This document shows positions 1 through 5,771 of a stretch of 14,242 bases of DNA, in pieces. This DNA comes from an uncultured Clostridia bacterium (lineage in GTDB: Bacteria > Bacillota > Clostridia > Christensenellales > CAG-314). The notes below the pieces were generated by a model that did no database searches, was not told the DNA's origin, and saw only the letters and a list, made by a program, of their open reading frames with translations. The position numbers and the translations under genes are program-made. Positions within the stretch are counted from its first letter, which is position 1. Every line of letters starts with the position of its first letter. Location of the stretch: assembly GCA_934177025.1 (NCBI GenBank), contig CAKPPA010000014.1, positions 1 through 14,242 of the forward strand. The letters run 5' to 3'.

Positions 1-860
1 GGCTTCGATCCTGCCGGAAATTGTTTTGCCACAACGGTAGGCGTGCCGAACCCTGCTGCCGTGCCGCTTTTTCCTTGTGGCCCCGTTTCGCCGCGCTCGC
101 CTTGGCTGCCTTTTTCGCCACGTTCCCCGCGGGCGGGTTTGCCGGTGTCCTCCCCGTTAATAAACCAGTTGCCGTTGCTCCCGACATAAGGCGTGTAGCC
201 GCTTTCGCCTTGCCTGCCGGCAATTCCTTGCGGGCCGGGATCCCCCTTGTCCCCCTTCGGAATGCCGAACTCGAAGTTGAAAATTTTAGCGGAGTTTAAC
301 CCGCCGGTGCTGATGGCAACGGTTGGCTTCGATCCTGCCGGAAATTGTTTTGCCACAACGGTAGGCGTGCCGAACCCTGCTGCCGTGCCGCTTTTTCCTT
401 GCGGACCCGTTTCGCCGCGCTCGCCTTGGCTGCCTTTTTCGCCACGCTCCCCTCGGGAGGGTTTTCCGGTGTCCTCCCCGTTAATAAACCAGTTGCCGTT
501 ACTCCCGACGTAAGGCGTGTAACCACGTTCACCTTGCCTACCGGCAATTCCTTGCGGACCGGCATCCCCTTTGTCCCCTTTCGGAATGCCGAACTCAAAG
601 TTAAAAATTTTAGCGGTGTTTAACCCACCGGTGCTGATGGCTACGGCCGGCTTTGACCCTGCCGGAAATTGTTTTGCCACAACGGTAGGCGCACCGAACC
701 CTGCCGCCTTTCCTACGGCACCTTCCTTCCCCTGTTCGCCTTTTTCGCCTTGTTCGCCACGCTCCCCACGGGAAGGGTTGCCGGTGTCCTCGCCGTTGAC
801 GAACCAATTGCCGTTACTTCCGACGTAAGGCGTAAAACCGCGTTCGCCCTGAAGTCCTTG
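1..860 (-). repeat. 324-bp in-frame tandem repeat inside the fibre gene
   Basis: The same 60-base segment starts at 1 and at 325, and a diverged version starts at 649, giving a period of exactly 324 bp (108 codons). Units 1-324 and 325-648 differ at about two dozen bases by eye count, many of them synonymous. The third unit has drifted and lost similarity by about 860. Each unit encodes one collagen run, one TPYVG-NWF module and one globular segment with the FGIPKGDKGD ending. The repeat may continue beyond the left edge. Such arrays expand and contract by recombination and set fibre length. Confidence 0.9.
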
Positions 861-2249
861 CTCCCCACGAACGCCTTGTTCGCCTTGTTCGCCACGTGCT
901 CCGCGGGAGGGTTTGCCCGTGTCCTCGCCGTTGACGAACCAATTTTCGTTTTCGCCGACGTAAGGCGTAAAGCCCCGTTCGCCTTGTTTTCCGTCCGCTC
1001 CTTGCGAACCGACGTCGCCTTTTTCGCCTTGAAAATCGGCAAGCAATGCAATTTTTACCTCCGCACCCGTGTTCGAATACGGAAAATTTTGAATGACAAA
1101 CAACTTCGAGCCGGACAAAACGTAGTCCCCCTCGCCGACAGGGAGGGTACCTCGCGTGACGGAAGTGTTTAAATTCGTGACGCTGACGGATGTGGCTTCC
1201 GCCGAAAGCGGCACGTTACACCGAAAAATACGACTGCCGATTTTTTGCCGATATCCGGACGAATACGTAACAATCGTTCCGTCCACCTTTTCCACCGTGC
1301 CGAAACAGCCGTTAAACCCGAAAAGATAATCGCCGACGTTCACGGGGACGTTTCGCGGATAAAGGTCGTCCCTTCGCTTGGTAAGCGAAACCGCCCCTTG
1401 CGTGAGGTTTTCCACGGCAAACCAAGTCCTGCCCGCTTCGCCGCGGTCGCCCCGATGCGATGCCACTTGCCACTTCGACGAATCGAACGACGTCCCCGAA
1501 CGATGCGCTTTTCCGCAAACGTAGGCCGAATGATCGAAAGTTACAAGGTCAAGTAGCCCGTAATCCGTGTTCGGCATCCACGCTCCGCACAAACGAAGGC
1601 TTTGCCCCGTTTCGCCTTTTTCGCCTTGTTCGCCGCGCTCGCCTTGACTGCCTTTTTCGCCGCGCGAAGGTTTTTGCGTATCCTTGCCGTCCACAAACCA
1701 ATTTCCGTTTTCGCCGATGACGGGCGTACTGCCGTTAAACTCACCGTTTTTTGCCTTTTGTTGCAACGTTTCCGCCGTTTGATGTGCATAATCTCCCTGT
1801 TGTTGCGCATAAGCACCCGTTTGCGCGGTTGCTTGCAAAACGTTTTGCGCATTTCCGATAAAATCAATGGAGTTGTAAGTGACGGAACTGCTGTTGATGG
1901 ATTTGTTGACTTTGAATGCCGCAAGATTGTTGCGCACCGACTTAAACAACACCCTGCGATCGGCGGGATCGTACGCGCTTAACTGTGCATACACCTGCCC
2001 CGACCGCTTGAGAATGCTGTTTTCAAACCGATACGAAAGCGTGTTGTCGTGAATTTCCAATTTCGGCGTGATAAATTTTTTCCCGTCCGGACAATAAAAT
2101 TCCAAATAAAATTCGTACCCCGAAAATTCCTGCGGAACGGAAATTTGAATGGACGTCGATAAATTTTCGCCTTCGTTGATTTCGGGGATTTCTTCGAAAA
2201 CCAAAAGTTTATCCTTTCCTAAAGTTGCTTTCAGTAAATTAATACTCAT
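1..2249 (-). CDS. Collagen-like phage baseplate/tail-fibre-type protein, C-terminus beyond window
   Basis: One uninterrupted frame runs from an ATG at 2249 to the left edge (749 codons, no stop seen). The start is set by AAAGGAG just upstream. Visible layout: residues 1-125, a beta-rich N-terminal domain resembling phage baseplate upper proteins (BppU type); 125-165, an Ala/Gln-rich helical stretch; then Gly-X-Y runs rich in GEK, GER and GEQ, as in bacterial collagen-like proteins. At about 216-265 a W-x-Y, V-x-F, Y-x-C pattern resembles small carbohydrate-binding modules of tail fibres. A unique beta domain follows at about 275-395. The rest alternates collagen runs with TPYVGxNxNWFxNGEDTGKPSRG modules (five copies) and a repeated unit ending FEFGIPKGDKGD, typical of tail-fibre repeats. 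No signal peptide or anchor is visible. No other phage genes lie in view, so it may be the edge of a prophage or tailocin or a stand-alone surface fibre. The family is clear; the biological role is inferred. Confidence 0.85.
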   Translation of the reverse strand, partial: MSINLLKATLGKDKLLVFEEIPEINEGENLSTSIQISVPQEFSGYEFYLEFYCPDGKKFITPKLEIHDNTLSYRFENSILKRSGQVYAQLSAYDPADRRVLFKSVRNNLAAFKVNKSINSSSVTYNSIDFIGNAQNVLQATAQTGAYAQQQGDYAHQTAETLQQKAKNGEFNGSTPVIGENGNWFVDGKDTQKPSRGEKGSQGERGEQGEKGETGQSLRLCGAWMPNTDYGLLDLVTFDHSAYVCGKAHRSGTSFDSSKWQVASHRGDRGEAGRTWFAVENLTQGAVSLTKRRDDLYPRNVPVNVGDYLFGFNGCFGTVEKVDGTIVTYSSGYRQKIGSRIFRCNVPLSAEATSVSVTNLNTSVTRGTLPVGEGDYVLSGSKLFVIQNFPYSNTGAEVKIALLADFQGEKGDVGSQGADGKQGERGFTPYVGENENWFVNGEDTGKPSRGARGEQGEQGVRGEQGLQGERGFTPYVGSNGNWFVNGEDTGNPSRGERGEQGEKGEQGKEGAVGKAAGFGAPTVVAKQFPAGSKPAVAISTGGLNTAKIFNFEFGIPKGDKGDAGPQGIAGRQGERGYTPYVGSNGNWFINGEDTGKPSRGERGEKGSQGERGETGPQGKSGTAAGFGTPTVVAKQFPAGSKPTVAISTGGLNSAKIFNFEFGIPKGDKGDPGPQGIAGRQGESGYTPYVGSNGNWFINGEDTGKPARGERGEKGSQGERGETGPQGKSGTAAGFGTPTVVAKQFPAGSK

Positions 2250-2281
2250 TTTGCTCCTTTTTTTGAAACGCGTCCGTGGGT

Positions 2282-2309
2282 AGTGTACCATTGTCCGTTC
2301 CGTTGCCGA
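2282..2309 (-). promoter_or_regulatory. Possible extended -10 promoter for the fibre gene
   Basis: On the minus strand TCGGCA (2309-2304) lies 16 bp before TACACT (2287-2282), and TGG precedes the -10 (TGn extended element). This is upstream of the ribosome binding site and downstream of the galE terminator, so a promoter is needed somewhere here. The match is modest. The GTACACT core also occurs twice in the control region near 9020-9050, which may be chance. Confidence 0.35.
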
Positions 2310-2352
2310 CGCCGCACTGCCAAAAATTTTGCCGCCGTAATGAAAACAGCAC

Positions 2353-2382
2353 AAAAAAAGGGAAATCCTTTCGATTTCCCTT
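2353..2382 (-). terminator. Rho-independent terminator of the sugar operon
   Basis: A perfect 10-bp inverted repeat (2358-2367 with 2373-2382, 5-nt loop) lies just after the galE stop in the minus-strand direction. Its 3' arm is followed by a run of seven T on the minus strand (A at 2353-2359). It separates the sugar operon from the fibre gene. Confidence 0.9.
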
Positions 2383-2399
2383 CCTGATTTTTACGTTCC

Positions 2400-3422
2400 T
2401 TACTCGCCGTCGTAGCCGTTCGGATTGTTTTTTTGCCAATTCCAGTGATCGCGGCACATTTCCTCCAGCCCGTACCGACAGCAAAAGCCCATTTCCGCCT
2501 TTGCTTTGGAGGCATCCGCATAGCAAACGGCAATGTCGCCGCTGCGTCGCGCCGTAAATTCAAACGGCAAGTCCTTTCCGCATGCCTTCGAAAACGCCTG
2601 AATCACTTCCAGCACGCTGTAGCCCTGCCCCGTGCCGAGGTTGTACACCACGCTACGTACCGACTCCTCCAATTTTTTTAAAGCGCACAAATGCCCTTTT
2701 GCCAAATCCGTTACGTGAATGTAGTCCCGAATGCCCGTGCCGTCCCGCGTCGGGTAGTCCTTACCGAACACGGAAATTTTTTCCCTTTTGCCGACCGCAA
2801 CTTGCGCCACGTAAGGCAACAGGTTGTTCGGAATGCCGTTCGGATCCTCCCCAATCAGCCCGCTTTCGTGCGCACCGATAGGGTTAAAATAGCGCAAAAT
2901 TGCCACTTTAAACTCCGGATCCGCCGCGGAAACGTCCTGCAACAGCCGCTCCACCGTCAGTTTCGTTTGCCCGTAAGGGTTGGTTGCCCGAAGCGGAAAA
3001 TCCTCCTTCACGGGAACAAAATCCGGCTCGCCGTAAACGGTTGCGGAACTACTGAACACAAAACGATTGACACCGAATTTTTTCATACATTGCAGTAACG
3101 CCACCGTGCCGCCCACGTTGTTGCGGTAGTATTCCAGCGGCTCGCGCACGCTTTCGCCGACGGCTTTTTTGCCCGCAAAGTGAATGACGTCGGAAAAATT
3201 TCCCTTTTGAAACACTTCGTCCAACCGCCGCGCATCCGTTACGTCGCCTACCTCCACCAAAGGACGGCACCCCGTAATTTTTTCGATGCGATGAATCACT
3301 TCCGGCTTGCTGTTGGAAAAATTATCCAAAATCGTAACGTTTTCGCCTTGATTCAGCAACTCCACCACGGTATGACTGCCGATGTAACCGGCACCGCCCG
3401 TTACCAAAATGTTTTTTTTCAC
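2400..3422 (-). CDS. galE: UDP-glucose 4-epimerase
   Basis: This 340-residue protein is a short-chain dehydrogenase/reductase-type epimerase that interconverts UDP-glucose and UDP-galactose (some family members also UDP-GlcNAc/UDP-GalNAc) using bound NAD. Visible hallmarks are the Rossmann motif TGGAGYIGSH at residues 8-17, DN at 33-34 in the NAD-ribose strand, FAGKKAVGES at 82-91, the active-site SSSATVYG ending at Gly131, and catalytic Tyr150 and Lys154 in NPYGQTK. The sugar-binding block YFNPIGAHESGLIGEDPNG is intact. Length matches the family. The start is a GTG whose GTGA overlaps the upstream galU stop by 4 bp, so translation is probably coupled. A GGAGG lies about 9 nt upstream. It is the last gene of a three-gene operon and is followed directly by a terminator. 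I see nothing defective. Confidence 0.96.
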   Translation of the reverse strand: MKKNILVTGGAGYIGSHTVVELLNQGENVTILDNFSNSKPEVIHRIEKITGCRPLVEVGDVTDARRLDEVFQKGNFSDVIHFAGKKAVGESVREPLEYYRNNVGGTVALLQCMKKFGVNRFVFSSSATVYGEPDFVPVKEDFPLRATNPYGQTKLTVERLLQDVSAADPEFKVAILRYFNPIGAHESGLIGEDPNGIPNNLLPYVAQVAVGKREKISVFGKDYPTRDGTGIRDYIHVTDLAKGHLCALKKLEESVRSVVYNLGTGQGYSVLEVIQAFSKACGKDLPFEFTARRSGDIAVCYADASKAKAEMGFCCRYGLEEMCRDHWNWQKNNPNGYDGE

Positions 3423-4300
3423 TTTTTCCAGCCCTCCATGAGTTCCGTTAAATAACGCCGCAGCGTTTCCCCATACTCGGCACTTTGCAACATGCTTTCG
3501 ACGTTGGCTTGCAAAAAGCCGAATTTGTCGCCGAGGTCGTACCGTTTGCCCTCAAACTCGTAAGCAAAAATGCCTTGCTCCTTCGCCTGCAGTTTCAGTG
3601 CGTCGGTAAATTGATGCTCCCCATTTGCCGCAATCGGCGTGCGATCGATAAACCCGAAAAAATCCGCCGAAATCACGTACCTGCCTAACGCCGCCATAAA
3701 ACTCGGTGCTTCGGAAGGCTGCGGCTTTTCCACAATGGAATCGATGCGATACGTGCGCCCTTGTTGCGAAAGGATGCGAATTGCGCCGTATTTGCGAATT
3801 TGCTCCCGCGCCACTTCCTGCACACCGATGACGGTGTTGCCGTTTGCTTCAAAGCATTCCTTCAATTGCGCCGTAACGCCGTGTTGCCTTGCCTCCATCA
3901 CGTCGTCCCCGTTTAGCACGGCAATCGGCTCGTGATTGGCAAACTCTTTTGCCAAGTACACCGCATCGGCGGAGCCTGTGGCTTCCTTTTGCGACACGTA
4001 GGTAAAATTTGCCATTTCGGAAATTTTTTCCAACGCTTCCTCTTCCTTATACTTTCCGCGCGATTTCAAAAACGCCGCCAACTGCGGATCCTGCGTGAAA
4101 TGATTGCGAATCGCCTTTTTTTCCTCGCTGTCCACAATAAGGATGTCCCGAATGCCCGCATTCACGATTTCTTCCGCAATCAACTGAATTGCCGGCGTGT
4201 CCACCACGGGCAACAATTCCTTCGGCACCGCTTTCGTAAAAGGCAAAAACCTCGTTCCGCGCCCTGCTGCAATAATTACCGCCTTGTTAACCTTGTTCAT
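3419..4300 (-). CDS. galU: UTP-glucose-1-phosphate uridylyltransferase, GalU-like
   Basis: This 293-residue nucleotidyltransferase is expected to make UDP-glucose and pyrophosphate from UTP and glucose-1-phosphate in the cytoplasm. The N-terminal signature AAGRGTRFLPFTKAVPKELLP (11-31) holds the nucleotide-binding loop. NGDDV (130-134) gives the metal-binding aspartates, VEKP and a downstream GRYV form the sugar site, and EGKRYDLGDKFGFLQA is the classical GalU C-terminal block. Length is normal. One unusual point is that the usual GalU segment KEPLGLGHAV reads KEATGSADAV (105-114), closer to other sugar nucleotidyltransferases such as GlmU, so substrate preference may differ. AAAGGA precedes the ATG. 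The gene overlaps the upstream acyltransferase gene by 14 bp and the galE start by 4 bp, marking a tight operon. The family assignment is firm; the exact sugar is inferred. Confidence 0.92.
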   Translation of the reverse strand: MNKVNKAVIIAAGRGTRFLPFTKAVPKELLPVVDTPAIQLIAEEIVNAGIRDILIVDSEEKKAIRNHFTQDPQLAAFLKSRGKYKEEEALEKISEMANFTYVSQKEATGSADAVYLAKEFANHEPIAVLNGDDVMEARQHGVTAQLKECFEANGNTVIGVQEVAREQIRKYGAIRILSQQGRTYRIDSIVEKPQPSEAPSFMAALGRYVISADFFGFIDRTPIAANGEHQFTDALKLQAKEQGIFAYEFEGKRYDLGDKFGFLQANVESMLQSAEYGETLRRYLTELMEGWKK

Positions 4301-4952
4301 CTTTCGTCCTTTTGCTGAATCTATTCTTTTTTCGTTTCGTTTGCGGTCGCCCTACCGCAAACGTTTCGCTCGGTAGCGATTCCGTCAGCGTGGTTCCTGC
4401 CGCAACAAAGCAACGTTCCCCCAGCCGAATCGGTGCTACGAAATTACAGTTGCAACCCAAAAAGCAATCGTCGCCGACGATGCTTAAGTGTTTGTCGTTG
4501 CCGTCGTAATTGGCAAACACCACGCCGCAACCGACGTTGACGCGGTTGCCGAGTTGTGCGTCCCCAACGTAACTTAAGTGCGCTGCTTTCGTGCCGTTGC
4601 CGAGTGCGGATTTTTTTACTTCCACAAAGTTGCCGATGCGACAATCCTTGCCGACGGTGCTTTCCTTCACGTGCGCATACGGGCCTACCGTCGTCCCCGC
4701 GCCAACCCTACTGTCGGTAAGGGTGCTGCCGCTTACGACCGCGTTTTTTTCCACAACACAATGCGTCAAAAAATTAAACGGGTACAGCACGCAATTTTCC
4801 TTTAGCACCGTGCCTGCGCACACCACGTTAAACGGGTACACGCAAACGCCCTTTTCCACGGACACGCCGCGTTCCACAAACACCATGTCAAAGCACACCG
4901 CACCGACGTCGTGAAACAACTTTTTTGTTTCGGCTTTACTTAAAAAATCCAT
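4287..4952 (-). CDS. Stand-alone GlmU C-terminal-like (left-handed beta-helix) acyltransferase
   Basis: This 221-residue protein is built almost entirely of hexapeptide repeats (left-handed beta-helix, normally trimeric). It matches the acetyltransferase half of GlmU, without the uridylyltransferase half. Aligning by eye to E. coli GlmU, the catalytic and acetyl-CoA site residues are present: Lys113 (GNFVEVKK), His125 and Tyr128 (KAAHLSYVGD), Asn148 (NYDG) and Lys154. The residue corresponding to Arg333 is Lys96. The C-terminus is a basic tail rich in Lys and Arg. The likely activity is acetylation of glucosamine-1-phosphate or a related amino sugar. It is first in the operon, 14 bp overlapping galU, so the pair resembles a GlmU split into two proteins. 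I chose ATG 4952 because protein similarity begins there and a consensus promoter lies directly upstream. A longer in-frame start at 5102 would place that promoter inside the coding region. Confidence 0.85.
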   Translation of the reverse strand: MDFLSKAETKKLFHDVGAVCFDMVFVERGVSVEKGVCVYPFNVVCAGTVLKENCVLYPFNFLTHCVVEKNAVVSGSTLTDSRVGAGTTVGPYAHVKESTVGKDCRIGNFVEVKKSALGNGTKAAHLSYVGDAQLGNRVNVGCGVVFANYDGNDKHLSIVGDDCFLGCNCNFVAPIRLGERCFVAAGTTLTESLPSETFAVGRPQTKRKKNRFSKRTKDEQG

Positions 4953-4956
4953 CAAT

Positions 4957-4985
4957 ATTTTACAACGCTTTTTGCCGCCTGTCAA
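4957..4985 (-). promoter_or_regulatory. Near-consensus sigma-A promoter of the sugar operon, likely leaderless
   Basis: On the minus strand TTGACA (4985-4980) is followed by 17 bp and TAAAAT (4962-4957). The -10 ends only 4 bases before the ATG at 4952, so transcription is predicted to start at or within a base or two of the A of the ATG. No Shine-Dalgarno sequence is visible ahead of this start. Confidence 0.75.
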
Positions 4986-5086
4986 CAGACGAACGTTTTG
5001 CGCCCTCCGTGATATTCCTATTCCCTTTTCCTGCCGCATATTCCCGCGCCGCAAAGGAAAATGCGATTGAAAAGAAGCCCGCACCG

Positions 5087-5115
5087 TTGACAAATGCGCC
5101 AAACGGCATTATCAT
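5087..5115 (+). promoter_or_regulatory. Near-consensus sigma-A promoter of yqeY
   Basis: TTGACA (5087-5092), a 17-bp spacer and TATCAT (5110-5115) give a strong vegetative promoter, with a predicted start near 5122. This would give a short leader carrying AAAGGAGA before the ATG at 5135. It is divergent from the sugar-operon promoter, with about 100 bp between the two -35 elements. Confidence 0.8.
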
Positions 5116-5134
5116 AAAACAAAGGAGAATCGTT

Positions 5135-5563
5135 ATGATCATTGACGAAATCAGAAAGGCAAACGTCCTTGCCATGAAGGAAAAAAATGCCGTCGCGCGC
5201 GGCGTGTTCAGCATTCTTTTGGACAAAGCGAAACTCTGCGAAATTAACAAACGCGGCACCGAAAACCCGCAACTGACCGATGCTGACGTCAGCGGCATTT
5301 TGCAGAAAATGATGAAGGAACTCGAGGAAGAAAAAGCCGGCTACGAAAAAGCAGGCAACGAAAAACGTGCGCAGGAAATCGCACAACAGCAGGAAATTGT
5401 GAAAAAATTCCTGCCGCAAATGATGTCGGAGGAGGAAATCCGCAGCATTGTCGCTTCGCTAAGCGACACGTCGCTCCCTGCCGTGATGAAACACTTTAAA
5501 GCGAATTATGCCGGTAAGTGCGACATGCGCCTTGTGCAGCAAATCGCCAAGGAGACGCGCTAA
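5135..5563 (+). CDS. yqeY: GatB/YqeY domain protein
   Basis: This 142-residue, mostly helical, charged protein matches the stand-alone YqeY family, which shares the tail domain of the GatB/GatE tRNA-dependent amidotransferase subunits. The physiological role of YqeY is not well settled; a tRNA-related function is inferred from the domain. Visible features are the helix-rich N-terminal half with LTDADVSGILQKMMKE (family pattern LTDEEVxxVLxKxxKx) at about 46-61, EKAGNEKRAQEIAQQQ, the conserved VKKFLPQMMSEEEI turn, and a C-terminal AGKCDMRLVQQIAKE that fits the family's GRADGKLVSxLVK ending. The ATG at 5135 has AAAGGAGA at ideal spacing and sits just downstream of a consensus promoter, so the in-frame extension back to 4925 is not used. 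The gene stands alone and ends before a bidirectional terminator. Confidence 0.9.
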   Translation: MIIDEIRKANVLAMKEKNAVARGVFSILLDKAKLCEINKRGTENPQLTDADVSGILQKMMKELEEEKAGYEKAGNEKRAQEIAQQQEIVKKFLPQMMSEEEIRSIVASLSDTSLPAVMKHFKANYAGKCDMRLVQQIAKETR

Positions 5564-5623
5564 CCAAAGCGTTCCCCTGTCTTTTGGTAGGTAAGTGCTT
5601 TGAATGCACCATTTACTTGAATC

Positions 5624-5659
5624 AAAAAAACGCACTGTCAACACAACAGTGCGTTTTTT
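5624..5659. terminator. Bidirectional rho-independent terminator between yqeY and the Rad50-like gene
   Basis: A 14-bp perfect inverted repeat (5625-5638 with 5646-5659, 7-nt loop) has a GC-rich core CGCACTGT/ACAGTGCG flanked by an A run on the left and a T run on the right. It can therefore terminate transcription from both directions. It lies between the convergent yqeY (plus) and Rad50-like gene (minus). The remaining sequence of this gap (5564-5771) shows nothing else I can support. Confidence 0.88.
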
Positions 5660-5771
5660 ATGCTGTTTTCCTAGGAAAAGCGTTTCCGTTTTGCTTTTTC
5701 GCCCCAAAAAACGCCACGTTCGTTTTTCGAGCTTTTTTCCTTGTTCCGACCTTTTTACAAAAACGAAGTTG

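Noticed and set aside
1..860. CRISPR array from regularly spaced repeats
   Set aside because: The repeat period is 324 bp, the whole unit is repeated, and it is in frame with a collagen-like protein; no repeat-spacer pattern exists.
21..1172. Plus-strand frames repeating MFCHNGRR at 21, 345 and 669
   Set aside because: They are antisense shadows of the 324-bp repeat in the minus-strand fibre gene, whose frame is continuous and has collagen periodicity and a good ribosome binding site.
4953..5102. Longer N-terminus for the acyltransferase, starting at 5102
   Set aside because: The extra 50 residues have no family similarity and would contain the consensus promoter of the operon.
4925..5134. 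In-frame upstream extension of yqeY
   Set aside because: It overlaps the divergent gene and its promoter; ATG 5135 has a strong ribosome binding site and gives the family length.
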